From Leucobacter luti (GTDB lineage Bacteria; Actinomycetota; Actinomycetes; Actinomycetales; Microbacteriaceae), in assembly GCF_004217175.1 (NCBI RefSeq), contig NZ_SHKI01000004.1, forward strand, positions 393,651 through 457,650: DNA of 64,000 nucleotides, read 5' to 3'. This document shows, piece by piece, positions 44,342 through 53,876 of this stretch; position 1 is the stretch's first letter; every line of letters begins with the position of its first letter. A program made the position numbers and the translations under genes. The notes beneath the pieces were generated by a model, which saw only the letters and a list, made by a program, of their open reading frames with translations, was not told where the DNA came from and searched no databases.

Positions 44342-44389
44342 TCATCGCTCACAACTGTTTGTGACCGACCACCGGTAGAATCGATCGCT

Positions 44390-46024
44390 ATGACACTCGG
44401 CCCCCTCATCGTGCAGAGCGACCACACCGTACTCCTGGAGGTCGCACACCCTGACGCAGAGGACGCGCGACACGAGCTTGCGGTCTTTGCGGAGCTTGAG
44501 CGCGCCCCGGAGCACATCCACACCTACCGGGTCACGCGGCTCGGCCTGTGGAACGCGCGCGCAGCCGGGCACACCTCAGACGAGATCCTCGACACGCTCA
44601 ACCGGCACGCGAAGTTCCCCGTGCCCTCCGGCGTCGCGGGGGAAATCGAGGACACCATGCGCCGCTACGGGCGGCTCACGATCGAGCGCGACGACGCCGG
44701 CGAGCTGGTGCTGCGCTCACCCGACCCGGCGGTGCTCCGCGAGGTGTCGAGCGCCAAGAAGATCGCCCCGCTCCTCGGCAACAAGATTGACGAGAGCACG
44801 ATCCCGGTCGCGGCGTGGGCGCGGGGCGAGCTCAAGCAGCAGCTCGTGGCGCGCGGCTGGCCCGCCGAGGACCTCGCGGGGTACACCCCCGGCGAGCCGT
44901 ACGACATCGAGCTGGCCCAGGACGGCTGGGAGCTGCGCGACTACCAGGCGAAGGCCGTCGACGCGTTCCAGCGCGGGGGCTCGGGCGTCGTGGTGCTCCC
45001 CTGCGGCGCCGGCAAGACGATCGTGGGCGCGGCAGCGATGGCGGCGGTGGGCGCGAAGACCCTGATCCTCGTCACCAACGCGGTCTCCGCCCGGCAGTGG
45101 CGCGACGAGCTGCTGCGCCGCACCAGCCTCACCGCCGACGAGATCGGCGAGTACTCGGGGCAGGTCAAGGAGATCAAGGCCGTCACGATCGCCACCTACC
45201 AGATCCTCACCAGCCGCAGGAAGGGCGAGTACGCCCACCTCTCGCTGCTCGACGCAGAGGACTGGGGCGTGATCGTCTACGACGAGGTGCACCTGCTCCC
45301 CGCCCCGGTGTTCAAGCTGACCGCTGACCTGCAGGCGCGCCGCCGCCTCGGCCTCACGGCAACTCTCGTGCGCGAGGACGGCCGCGAGGGCGATGTGTTC
45401 AGCCTGATCGGCCCCAAGCGGTACGACGCGGCGTGGAAGGACATCGAGGCGCAGGGCTTCATCGCGCCAGCGGCGTGCTTCGAGGTGCGAGTGGGGCTCA
45501 GCGAGTCCGAGCGCATGGACTACGCGATCGCCGAGGATCAGGATCGGTACCGCATCGCGTCGAGCACCGACGTGAAGGAGCGGGTCGCCCGCCGCATCAT
45601 TGCGAACCACCCGGGCGAGAGCGTGCTCGTGATCGGGCAGTACATCGACCAGCTCGAATCGATGGCCGAGGCGCTCGGCGCACCGCTCATCACCGGACAG
45701 ACGCCGGTCGACGAGCGGGAGCGGCTGTTCGGCGCGTTCCGCTCCGGCGAGGAGAAGATCCTCGTCGTGTCGAAGGTCGCCAACTTCTCAGTCGACCTCC
45801 CCGACGCCTCGGTGGCGATCCAGATCTCGGGCTCTTTCGGCTCGCGGCAGGAGGAGGCCCAGCGCCTCGGCCGGCTGCTGCGCCCGAAGGCGAACGGCGC
45901 GACGGCATCGTTCTACACCCTCATCACCCGAGACACCGTGGACCAGGATTTTGCGCAGAACCGCCAGCGGTTCCTAGCCGAGCAGGGCTACGCGTACACG
46001 ATCCTCGACGAGGATCAGGTCTAG
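44390..46024 (+). CDS. DNA repair helicase XPB
   Basis: 544 aa. An N-terminal damage-recognition domain (about 1-180) precedes two RecA-like domains. Walker A CGAGKTIVGA, Walker B YDEVHLLPAP (a DEVH box, as in XPB), motif VI QEEAQRLGRLLRP and the RED-like VREDGREGDVFSLIG are all intact, so it should be an active 3'-5' SF2 helicase. Bacterial XPB functions in nucleotide-excision-type repair. It forms an operon with the helicase-associated gene upstream. Confidence 0.93.
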   Translation: MTLGPLIVQSDHTVLLEVAHPDAEDARHELAVFAELERAPEHIHTYRVTRLGLWNARAAGHTSDEILDTLNRHAKFPVPSGVAGEIEDTMRRYGRLTIERDDAGELVLRSPDPAVLREVSSAKKIAPLLGNKIDESTIPVAAWARGELKQQLVARGWPAEDLAGYTPGEPYDIELAQDGWELRDYQAKAVDAFQRGGSGVVVLPCGAGKTIVGAAAMAAVGAKTLILVTNAVSARQWRDELLRRTSLTADEIGEYSGQVKEIKAVTIATYQILTSRRKGEYAHLSLLDAEDWGVIVYDEVHLLPAPVFKLTADLQARRRLGLTATLVREDGREGDVFSLIGPKRYDAAWKDIEAQGFIAPAACFEVRVGLSESERMDYAIAEDQDRYRIASSTDVKERVARRIIANHPGESVLVIGQYIDQLESMAEALGAPLITGQTPVDERERLFGAFRSGEEKILVVSKVANFSVDLPDASVAIQISGSFGSRQEEAQRLGRLLRPKANGATASFYTLITRDTVDQDFAQNRQRFLAEQGYAYTILDEDQV

Positions 46025-46102
46025 TCGAGCCCGGGGGCGCACTCGCGCCGCGCCGGGGGCGCCGGGCAGGCGGATGCGCCGGGTACGCCGGTTCCCGCGC
46101 GC

Positions 46103-46696
46103 TCACGCGTGCGACGTGAGCACCCACAGCACGCGGGCCCGTTCGGTCTCCGACGGGTTGCGCCAGATGTGCGCGTGGCGGGCGTCAAAGCTCATCGAGT
46201 CGCCCTCCTCAAGCAAGAATTCCTCGGCTTCGATCCGCATTTCAAGCACCCCCGCGAGCACCACCACGAACTCGCGGTCGACGGGCAGGCGGTACGGCTC
46301 GGGTTCGAACCCACCGCCGGGTTCGACCACGGTCTCGATCACCTGCACGTTGCTCTGTCCCGGCGGGGTCAGGATCTCGTCCGCCACCCCGTTGCCCATG
46401 AGCATCGCTGGTCCGCGCTCTGAGCGGCGGCTCACAAACACCCGCGGCGGGTCGAAGAGCCGCCCCATCGGCATGGTGAGCGCGTCACAGATCGCCGCGA
46501 GCGAGGTGACCGACGCCGAAGCGAGCCCGCGCTCAACCTGCGAGATGAACCCCTTGGTCAGCCCAGTGAACTCGGCGACGCTGCTGATCGTCATGCCGCG
46601 CTCCTCGCGCGCGACGCGGAGCCTGAACCCGATCTGTTCGAGCTGAGCCGACGCGCTACTGTGCGGCGGCCGGGCTGCGGTGCGGCGTTCGGCCAT
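46103..46696 (-). CDS. XRE-family regulator with cupin sensor domain
   Basis: 197 aa. A helix-turn-helix (about 25-75, REERGMTISSVAEFTGLTKGFISQVE) is joined to a C-terminal cupin (about 115-190) with GGGFEPEPYRLPVDREFVVVLAG and LEEGDSMSFDARHAH. Regulators of this HTH_3-Cupin_2 build (PuuR-like) control polyamine or amino-acid catabolism and may bind the substrate. It is divergent from the guanidino pathway genes, with a promoter and short palindrome between them. Confidence 0.88.
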   Translation of the reverse strand: MAERRTAARPPHSSASAQLEQIGFRLRVAREERGMTISSVAEFTGLTKGFISQVERGLASASVTSLAAICDALTMPMGRLFDPPRVFVSRRSERGPAMLMGNGVADEILTPPGQSNVQVIETVVEPGGGFEPEPYRLPVDREFVVVLAGVLEMRIEAEEFLLEEGDSMSFDARHAHIWRNPSETERARVLWVLTSHA

Positions 46697-46765
46697 TGCG
46701 TTCCTCCCGAGACACGGGAAGAGACGTCATATTCCCCGCTGCTCTATCCTGCCCTGCCCGGGGCG

Positions 46766-46795
46766 TTGACGAAAGCCCGAGTCCTTGTTTAGTAT
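46766..46795 (+). promoter_or_regulatory. Promoter of the guanidino operon
   Basis: TTGACG (46766-46771) and TAGTAT (46790-46795) are separated by 18 bp. The short inverted repeat GTATG-CC-CATAC at 46792-46803 overlaps the -10, a good place for the divergently encoded XRE-cupin regulator to repress. Confidence 0.6.
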
Positions 46796-46862
46796 GCCCA
46801 TACAGAGTATCACCTGAATAAACTAGCGCGGACGATGCGGTCCGCGGAGGGGGCACCATCAG

Positions 46863-48518
46863 ATGCGGCTTGGACAGGCAATCAGCTCGCTCCTCACGGA
46901 GTACGGGACGAGACACATCTTCGGGATTCCCGGGGTGCACACGCTCGAGCTCTTCCGCGATATCTCCGAGAGCGGGCTGCGGGTCGTGATTCCGCGCCAC
47001 GAGCAGGGCGCCGGCTTCATGGCAGACGCGTACACGCGGGTGTCCGGCCGCCCCGGCGTCTGCTACCTCATCACGGGTCCCGGGGTACTCAACGCGCTCA
47101 CCCCGATCGCGCAGGCCTGGCACGACTCGATCCCGCTCCTCATCATCGGGTCCACCGTGACCCGCGAGCAGCTCGGCGCGCATCGCGGCACCCTGCACGA
47201 CACCCCGGACCTCGCACCGGTGCTGCGGCCGTTCGCCCTGATCAGCGAGACGGTCACCAACGCCGAGCGCGCCGCCGAGCTCATCGACGAGGCCTTCCGG
47301 CGCTGGGAGACCGAGCGACCACGCCCCGTCTACATCGGGATCCCCCGAGATCTCCTCGAGGAGGAGGTCGGCGAGCTGCACCGTCCCGTCGCTGATCCAC
47401 TCGCTCCCACGCCCCTGCCGGAGGGCGCGAGCGCCGAGTCGGACGCTGCCGCCGAGGCGCTCGGCGATGCGCTCGGCGCCATCCGCACTGCCCGGCGGCC
47501 GATCATCATCGCCGGCGGGGGCGCGCGCCACGACGGCCCCGCAGTGCGCGCGCTCGCGGAGCGGTTGGCCGCGCCCGTGATCCTCACCGGCAACGCGAAG
47601 GGCCTCCTCCCCGAGGCGCACCCGCTCAACGCCGGCATCAGCCTGCCATTCCCACGCACCCAAGAGCTCGCGACCGAGGCGGATCTCGTGCTCGCGCTCG
47701 GCACCGAGCTGTCCGACTTCGAGGTGCTGTTCACTGGGACGCCCGAACCCCGCCTCACCAACATCGTCCGCGTCGACATCGACCCGGACGTCGCCCACCC
47801 CGATCAGTCACGACCAACGCTGCCGCTCCGGGTCGGGGCGTTCATCGAGCGCGCGCTCGCGGAGCTTCCCGGCGCCAGCCATGACGGTCGGGCCGCGGGG
47901 GCCGCACGCGCCACGGCGGCCCAGGCCGGGCTCGCGGCAGCGCGCGCCGCAGACCCGCACACCCCGTGGATCGATGCGATCAGCCGCGCGCTCCCAGCGA
48001 CGGCGATCCTCACGGCCGACTCCGCTCAGGTCGCCTACCAGGCGCACCACTTCCTCCCGCTCGACGAGCCGGGCCGCTGGCTCGCGCCGTACGGCTACGG
48101 CACGCTCGGCCCGGCGCTCCCGATGGCGATCGGCGCCGCGCTCGCCGCCCCCGAGAGCCCCGTCGTCGCGCTCGCCGGCGACGGCAGCGCACTCTTCACC
48201 CTCACGGAGCTCGCAACTGCCCGCGACCTCGGGGCTAACCTCACGTTCGTCATCTGGGACAACGGGGGCTACCGCGAAATCGAGGTGTCGTTCGAGCGCG
48301 CGCACATCGACCCGGCCGGCGTCCGCACCACGGCGCACGACCTTGGCGCGATCGCCGCGGGATTCGGGGCCGACGTCACGCTGGCCGGCTCCCCCGATGA
48401 ACTCGAGGCGGCGCTCCGCGCAGCCACCGCGCAGCCCGGCCTCTCGGTGCTCATCGCGCGCGCCCCCGCAGACTTCCGCGTCGCCGCAGACACCCTCACC
48501 TCAGGAGCCCCCGCATGA
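46863..48518 (+). CDS. ThDP decarboxylase, 2-ketoarginine (AruI) type
   Basis: 551 aa. Full PYR-central-PP layout: the catalytic Glu is in IPRHEQGAGFMADAY near residue 49, and the ThDP/Mg loop is GDGSALFTL... to WDNGGYREIEV. The sequence resembles 5-guanidino-2-oxopentanoate decarboxylases, which turn 2-ketoarginine into 4-guanidinobutyraldehyde. The adjacent ureohydrolase, which could release urea from 4-guanidinobutyrate, supports the assignment; the aldehyde dehydrogenase between them is missing here and must come from elsewhere. Its stop overlaps the next start (ATGA). Confidence 0.82.
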   Translation: MRLGQAISSLLTEYGTRHIFGIPGVHTLELFRDISESGLRVVIPRHEQGAGFMADAYTRVSGRPGVCYLITGPGVLNALTPIAQAWHDSIPLLIIGSTVTREQLGAHRGTLHDTPDLAPVLRPFALISETVTNAERAAELIDEAFRRWETERPRPVYIGIPRDLLEEEVGELHRPVADPLAPTPLPEGASAESDAAAEALGDALGAIRTARRPIIIAGGGARHDGPAVRALAERLAAPVILTGNAKGLLPEAHPLNAGISLPFPRTQELATEADLVLALGTELSDFEVLFTGTPEPRLTNIVRVDIDPDVAHPDQSRPTLPLRVGAFIERALAELPGASHDGRAAGAARATAAQAGLAAARAADPHTPWIDAISRALPATAILTADSAQVAYQAHHFLPLDEPGRWLAPYGYGTLGPALPMAIGAALAAPESPVVALAGDGSALFTLTELATARDLGANLTFVIWDNGGYREIEVSFERAHIDPAGVRTTAHDLGAIAAGFGADVTLAGSPDELEAALRAATAQPGLSVLIARAPADFRVAADTLTSGAPA

Positions 48519-49492
48519 GCCTCGAACTTCCATACGTCGTTAGCGCCGACGCCACCGGCGCCCCCATCACCGGACAGGTCGACTTCTCGCGGGTGCCCCG
48601 CTTCGCGGGGCCGGGTACCTTCGCCGGGCTGCCGCGTCTCAGCGACGTCGGCGAGGCGAGCGCCGGGGTGATCGGCATCCCGTTCGACTCCGGGGTCACC
48701 TACCGGCCCGGGGCACGGTTCGGCCCGGCCGGGATCCGCGGCGCGAGCGAACTGATCCGGCCCTACAACGTTGAGCTAGAGAGCTACCCGTTCGGCGCGC
48801 ACCAGGTCGCCGATGTGGGGAACCTCGCGGTGACCCCGTTCGGTGTCGACCGCGCGGTCGACGCAATGCTCACCGGTCTCGCAGCGGCGCGCGAGCGGGC
48901 AGGGAAGCTCGTAATCCTCGGCGGCGACCACACGGTCGCGTACCCGGCGATCAAGACCCTCGCGCGACACCACGGCCCCATCTCAGTGCTGCACTTCGAC
49001 GCGCACATCGACACTTTCGGCAGCTACTTCGGTGCGCACATGCACCACGGCGCACCGTTCCGGCGCGCGTCAGAGGAGGGGTTCCTCGATCCGGAGGGCT
49101 GCATGCACGTCGGGATCCGCGGGCCGCTGTACGGTCCGCACGACCTCTCGGAGGATCGCGCGCTCGGATTCCAGACGGTGCACGCGAGCGAGTTCTCCAC
49201 CACCGGGCTCGACGGGATCCTCGAGCAGATGCTGCGACGCCTGGGCGAACGCCCCGTCTACGTGTCGGTCGACATCGACGTGCTTGACCCAGCCTTCGCC
49301 CCCGGCACCGGAACGCCCGAGCCCGGCGGGCTCACGAGCCGGGAGCTGCTCTACCTGCTCCGCGGCATCGCGCCGCTGAACATCGTGGGGGCCGACATCG
49401 TCGAGGTCGCTCCTGCCTACGATCACGCCGATGTCACCTCGCTTGCCGCCGCGCACGTGGCGTACGAACTCCTGTCCATCTGGGGCAGGTGA
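48515..49492 (+). CDS. Ureohydrolase: agmatinase/guanidinobutyrase family
   Basis: 325 aa. The binuclear Mn site is complete: GGDHTVAYP, then FDAHIDTFGSYFGAHMHHG and SVDIDVLDPAFAPGTGTPEPGG, the family signature. Members hydrolyse agmatine or 4-guanidinobutyrate to urea plus putrescine or GABA. Translational overlap with a 2-ketoarginine-type decarboxylase favours guanidinobutyrase, but agmatinase cannot be excluded from sequence. It is the second gene of the operon. Confidence 0.9.
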   Translation: MSLELPYVVSADATGAPITGQVDFSRVPRFAGPGTFAGLPRLSDVGEASAGVIGIPFDSGVTYRPGARFGPAGIRGASELIRPYNVELESYPFGAHQVADVGNLAVTPFGVDRAVDAMLTGLAAARERAGKLVILGGDHTVAYPAIKTLARHHGPISVLHFDAHIDTFGSYFGAHMHHGAPFRRASEEGFLDPEGCMHVGIRGPLYGPHDLSEDRALGFQTVHASEFSTTGLDGILEQMLRRLGERPVYVSVDIDVLDPAFAPGTGTPEPGGLTSRELLYLLRGIAPLNIVGADIVEVAPAYDHADVTSLAAAHVAYELLSIWGR

Positions 49493-49545
49493 CCCCCACG
49501 CCGGCCCGCTGACCCGGGCCGGCGCCCAACGAAACGGAAAGTTCA

Positions 49546-50655
49546 ATGACGACACTCTCCCGGTCACTCTCGGCCGTCGCGCTCACCGGCGCGGCGGCGC
49601 TCCTCCTCGCCGCGTGCTCAAGCGAGGCCGCCGCCCCACCCTCCGACCGCGATTTCGGCACCCCCAAGGTCGGCACCATCGCCGAGGGGATCCTCGACGG
49701 CGTCACCCTCACCTATGCCGGCCCAGGCGGTATTTTTCAGGAGGGGCAAGACGAGGCAATCTGGCAGCCGTTCGCGGCCGCGTCGGGCGCAACGATGCAG
49801 ATGGACGCCTTCGACTCGGGCAAGCTCAAGGCGATGGTCGACAGCGGCAACGTCTCCTGGGACATCGTCGACACCTCGCAGGTCGACACCGCGCGCGGCT
49901 GCGGCACCCTCTACGAAAAGATCGACCCGTCACAGATCGACACCTCCGAGCTCCCCGAGGGCACCATCACCGACGAGTGCATGATCCCGAACGTGATGTA
50001 CGGCTTCGTCATCGCCTACAACACCGAGGTCTTCGGCGACAACCCGCCCACCAGCGCCGCCGACTTCTTCGACACGAAGCAGTTCCCCGGCAAGCGCACC
50101 GTGCCGCAGACCACGTACGTTGACCCGCAGAACCTCGAGTTCCCGCTCCTCGCCGACGGCGTGGACCTCGCCGCGCTGCGCCCCGAGCACATCGACCAGG
50201 CAATCGAGAAGTACCAGTCGCTCGGCGACGACATGATCGCCTGGACCACCGGGGCGCAGGCCCAGCAGCAGCTTGAGAGCGGCGAGGCAGTGATGGGGTA
50301 CGTCTGGTCGGGCCGCGGCTACGGTGCCGCCGAGGCCGGTGCGCCGATCGCGCCCGTGTGGGATGAGTGGCTCGTCGCAATCGACTCGACAGCGATCCCG
50401 AAGGGGGCGAAGGACCCTGAGGCGTCGCACGCGGCGATCAACTACTTCCTGGGCGCGGAGCAGCAGGCCGGCATGACCGAGCTGAACTCGATGTCCCCGG
50501 TCAACGTGAACGCCGAGCCGCAGGTCGACGAGACGCTCGCCGAGTGGCTGGCGAGCACGCGATTCGAGACGGGGCACGTGCCCAACTTCGAGTTCTGGGT
50601 CGAGAACTACGACGCGATGGCGGCTGCCTGGTCGAAGTGGGTCACCGGGGCCTAG
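49546..50655 (+). CDS. Polyamine-type ABC substrate-binding lipoprotein
   Basis: 369 aa. Signal peptide with lipobox LLLAACSSE (Cys about 25). The mature part is PotD/PotF-like: LTYAGPGGIFQEGQDEAIWQPF at the first lobe, IPNVMYGFVIAYNTE and a conserved WTTGAQAQQQLESGEAVMGYVWSGRG region. Ligand is likely a polyamine, agmatine or guanidino acid, in line with the neighbours. The gene follows the ureohydrolase after 53 bp. No permease or ATPase gene follows, so it must share a transporter encoded elsewhere. Confidence 0.85.
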   Translation: MTTLSRSLSAVALTGAAALLLAACSSEAAAPPSDRDFGTPKVGTIAEGILDGVTLTYAGPGGIFQEGQDEAIWQPFAAASGATMQMDAFDSGKLKAMVDSGNVSWDIVDTSQVDTARGCGTLYEKIDPSQIDTSELPEGTITDECMIPNVMYGFVIAYNTEVFGDNPPTSAADFFDTKQFPGKRTVPQTTYVDPQNLEFPLLADGVDLAALRPEHIDQAIEKYQSLGDDMIAWTTGAQAQQQLESGEAVMGYVWSGRGYGAAEAGAPIAPVWDEWLVAIDSTAIPKGAKDPEASHAAINYFLGAEQQAGMTELNSMSPVNVNAEPQVDETLAEWLASTRFETGHVPNFEFWVENYDAMAAAWSKWVTGA

Positions 50656-50844
50656 CCGGGGCCTCCCGCGCAGCGGGGCCCCGCGCAGCGGGGGCCCCGC
50701 GCAGCCGGGTCGGGTGCGGCACACCGAGCCGTGCCCCACCCGGCTGCGCGCACCGCACGGGCCCCGCAGCCCCGCGCTCCACGACCTCGCGCCGCGCCGA
50801 CGTTCTTCCAGCTAGTTCATAGCAAACGATCAGAGACTGGGTAC

Positions 50845-51546
50845 ATGAACGCTCAGCCAAAGGGACCCCGGATTCTTATCGTCGACGACGAGCCGAACAT
50901 CCGCGAGCTGCTCAGCACGAGCTTGCGTTTCGCTGGCTTCGGTGTGCGCGCTGTTGCCAATGGCGCCCAGACCATCTCGGCTGTGCTTGAGGAAGAGCCC
51001 GATCTGATCGTGCTCGACGTCATGCTGCCGGACATGAACGGCTTCAGTGTCACCAAGCGCCTGCGCTCGGCCGGCTACACCGCGCCCATCATCTTCCTCA
51101 CCGCGAAGGACGACACCGAGGACAAGATCGAGGGCCTCACGGTCGGCGGCGACGACTACGTGACCAAGCCGTTCAGCCTCGACGAGATCATCGCCCGCAT
51201 CAAGGCCGTGCTCCGCCGCACCATCCAGGAAGACGAGGACTCCGTGCTCTCCGTCGGCCCCGTCACGATGGACCAGGACACGCACGAGGTCACCGTCGAG
51301 GGCGCGTCCGTCGAGCTCTCCCCCACCGAGTTCAAGCTCCTGCGCTACCTCATGCAGAACGCGAACCGCGTGCTCTCGAAGGCGCAGATCCTCGACCACG
51401 TCTGGGAGTACGACTTCAACGGCGACGCGGGAATCGTCGAGTCGTACATCTCGTACCTGCGCCGCAAGCTCGATCCGCTGACCGAAGAATCGCTGATCCA
51501 GACCAAGCGCGGCTTCGGGTACATGCTCAAGACTGAAGCGAAGTAA
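50845..51546 (+). CDS. OmpR-family response regulator
   Basis: 233 aa from ATG 50845. The receiver domain (about 10-122) has the acidic pair DDEP, phosphoacceptor Asp in LIVLDVMLPD and the Lys in TKPFSLDE; the winged-helix DNA-binding domain (about 140-232) ends in RRKLDPLTEESLIQTKRGFG. It is of the TcrX/MprA type. The kinase gene begins 2 bases after the stop. A short inverted repeat-poor 190-bp gap precedes it. Confidence 0.93.
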   Translation: MNAQPKGPRILIVDDEPNIRELLSTSLRFAGFGVRAVANGAQTISAVLEEEPDLIVLDVMLPDMNGFSVTKRLRSAGYTAPIIFLTAKDDTEDKIEGLTVGGDDYVTKPFSLDEIIARIKAVLRRTIQEDEDSVLSVGPVTMDQDTHEVTVEGASVELSPTEFKLLRYLMQNANRVLSKAQILDHVWEYDFNGDAGIVESYISYLRRKLDPLTEESLIQTKRGFGYMLKTEAK

Positions 51547-51548
51547 CG

Positions 51549-53216
51549 GTGAGCCGGCCGAGCAAGGAGTCACGGCCGAGCTTCGCGGAACGGTGGGCTG
51601 ATATTTCGCTTCGCGCGAAGATCACCGGCGTCACTGTTTTCATCCTGTTCCTCGGGCTCATCGTCGCGGGCGTGGGCACCCTCTCGGTGCTCCGCCCGAT
51701 GCTGCTCGCAAACCAGACCGCCACGCTCACTCAGATCCGCAAGGACCCCACCACGGTGCTCGCGGCCGGAGCGAACTCCGTTAACCTCTCGCGCGAGGAC
51801 ATCCTGTACGCGAGCCAGCAGTACTACGTCGCGCTGTTCGACGCCGCCGGCGCCCTGCAGTACGACAACACGCACGGGCAGCGCTCGTCGTCGGTGCCCG
51901 AGCTGCTCTCGCCGCTGACGCTCGACTCGCTCACGCAGGATCCGACGCAGTTCATCCCCATGACCAGCGCCGACCGCACCAACTGGCGCGCGGTCGCGGT
52001 GCCAGTCCTCGTGCCCGGGCAGTCCGGCGGGATGCTGCTCATCGCGGTCTCAACGGCGGGCATCAACCAGGTCGTCGCCCAGTACGTGATCATCTTCACC
52101 GGCTTCGGGATCGCGGTGATCCTGCTCGGCGCCGCCCTCACGCGACTCCTCGTCACCACCACGTTCTTGCCGCTCGCGGAGGTTGAACAGACGGCGCTGG
52201 AGATCGCGCGCGGCGACACCTCGAAGCGCATCATGGTGGCCAGCCCGCACACCGAGGTCGGCCACCTCGGCGAGTCGCTCAACGTGATGCTCGACCGGCT
52301 CGACGGCTCCCTCGAGGAGCAGGCGCGCACCATCGAGCGCATGCGCCGCTTCATCGGCGACGCCAGCCACGAGCTGCGCACCCCGCTCGTCTCGGTGCGC
52401 GGCTACGCCGAGCTGTACCGCATGGGCGCGCTCCAGGAGACCGAGCAGGTGGGCCAGGCGATGGAGCGGATCGAGAAAGAAGCGATCCGCATGACCTCCC
52501 TCGTGGAGGATCTCCTCGCCCTCGCCCGGCTCGACGAGCGCCGGCCCCTGGTACTCGCGTCGCTCCCGCTCAACCAGCTCGCCCGCGACGCAGCCCTCGA
52601 CGCGCGCGCCCAGGCACCCGACCGCGAGGTCACGGTCGTGGAGGACGACGCCGACCCCATCGTGGTCGGCGACGAGCACAAGGTGCGGCAGCTGCTCACC
52701 AACCTCATCGGCAACGCGATGCGGCACACCCCGGAGGGGAGCCCCATCGAGATCGTCGTGTCCACGCCCGAGCAGGCGGAGGGCGAGACCGCGGCGGCGC
52801 GCTTCGAGATCGTCGACCACGGCGAGGGGGTGCCCGAGCAGATCCGCGACAAGATCTTCGGCCGATTCTGGCGGGCTGACTCGTCGCGCAACCGGGAGAC
52901 CGGTGGCTCCGGCCTGGGGCTCGCCATCGTGCAGTCGATCGTCGAGGCCCACCGCGGCACCGTGAGCGTGCACGAGACACCCGGTGGCGGGGCGACATTC
53001 CGCGTCGACCTCCCCGGCACCCACCCGGATCCCACTACGGGCTCAACGCCCACCGTGCAGACCGCGGCGGTGCGCGCCGTGGGTTCGGAGGCGGCGGTGG
53101 GCGCGGGCGGCGCTAGCGCCGATTCGGGCGCTGCCCCTGCGTCCGGCGACGCCGCCCAGGCGGGCGCGGAGGGCGCGGAGGGCGCGGCGCCGACCGCGCC
53201 CGTCGACCCCGCCTGA
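51549..53216 (+). CDS. Sensor histidine kinase with alanine-rich tail
   Basis: 555 aa from GTG 51549. Two TM helices (about 25-50 and 172-200) flank an extracytoplasmic sensor of about 120 residues; then HAMP, a HisKA with the phospho-His in GDASHELRTPLVSVRGYAE (about 277), N box NLIGNAMRHTPEG and G boxes. After the ATPase domain come about 70 Ala/Gly/Glu-rich residues, unusual for this TcrY-like family, running into the GC minisatellite downstream. It pairs with the response regulator before it. Confidence 0.9.
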   Translation: MSRPSKESRPSFAERWADISLRAKITGVTVFILFLGLIVAGVGTLSVLRPMLLANQTATLTQIRKDPTTVLAAGANSVNLSREDILYASQQYYVALFDAAGALQYDNTHGQRSSSVPELLSPLTLDSLTQDPTQFIPMTSADRTNWRAVAVPVLVPGQSGGMLLIAVSTAGINQVVAQYVIIFTGFGIAVILLGAALTRLLVTTTFLPLAEVEQTALEIARGDTSKRIMVASPHTEVGHLGESLNVMLDRLDGSLEEQARTIERMRRFIGDASHELRTPLVSVRGYAELYRMGALQETEQVGQAMERIEKEAIRMTSLVEDLLALARLDERRPLVLASLPLNQLARDAALDARAQAPDREVTVVEDDADPIVVGDEHKVRQLLTNLIGNAMRHTPEGSPIEIVVSTPEQAEGETAAARFEIVDHGEGVPEQIRDKIFGRFWRADSSRNRETGGSGLGLAIVQSIVEAHRGTVSVHETPGGGATFRVDLPGTHPDPTTGSTPTVQTAAVRAVGSEAAVGAGGASADSGAAPASGDAAQAGAEGAEGAAPTAPVDPA

Positions 53217-53374
53217 CCCGGCCGACCCGGCCGACCCAGCAGAGGACACCCCCGCGGAGGGCCCAGACACCCGCTAGGCGCACTCCGACGGCGCCCACGA
53301 GGGGCGGGACGCTGCAGAGCAGTGTCCCGCCCCCCTCGCTGCGTTCCCGCCTCCCTGCCGCGCCCCGCGAGCCC

Positions 53375-53455
53375 GTCCCCGCGCCCGCGCCCGCGCCCCG
53401 CGCCCGCGCCCCGCGCCCGCGCCCCGCGCCCGCGCCCCGCGCCCGCGCCTCGCGC
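53375..53455. repeat. GC minisatellite CCCGCGCCC-type
   Basis: Twelve or so tandem variants of CCCGCGCC/CCGCGCCC between the kinase gene and the palindromes. The minus strand is G-rich and could form quadruplexes. It is the start of an 855-bp gene-free stretch (53217-54071). Confidence 0.85.
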
Positions 53456-53466
53456 CCCTTCCCCCT

Positions 53467-53529
53467 CGCCGAGTGGAGCCAAAACACCCCTTCTCGCCGC
53501 GCTAAGGGACTCTTTGGCTCCACTCGGCG
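53467..53529. repeat. Extragenic palindrome, copy 1
   Basis: Outer stem CGCCGAGTGGAGCCAAA/TTTGGCTCCACTCGGCG (17 bp, perfect) around an inner CCCTT/AAGGG stem. The most symmetric of three related copies in this gap. Confidence 0.85.
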
Positions 53530-53628
53530 GCGGGGCCCGGGAGAAGTCACCCACGCACAGGGCCTGCGGCGGCGAGAGGGCAACCCCGCCCCGCCCCTCG
53601 CCCGCGCCTCTCACCCTCGCCCCCCTCG

Positions 53629-53687
53629 CCGAGTGGAGCGAGAACACCCCTTCACGACGCGCGAAGGGGTGCTTTGGCTCCACTCAA
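53629..53687. repeat. Extragenic palindrome, copy 2
   Basis: Same family as copy 1: outer GAGTGGAGC/GCTCCACTC, inner CACCCCTTC/GAAGGGGTG. Pairing is kept although the bases differ from copy 1. Confidence 0.85.
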
Positions 53688-53876
53688 AAAGGGCCCGAGC
53701 CACACGGGCTCACGCATGGGCCGGGCCACACGCGCCCATACAGGCCCGAGCCCCACGCGCCAGCACAGCGCCGGGCACACGCCCACCACACCACACGAGC
53801 CCACACTGGAACCGCACACCACGCAACCGCGCCCCTCACCCTCGCCCCGCCCGCTCGCCGCGCCCCTGCCCCCTCG

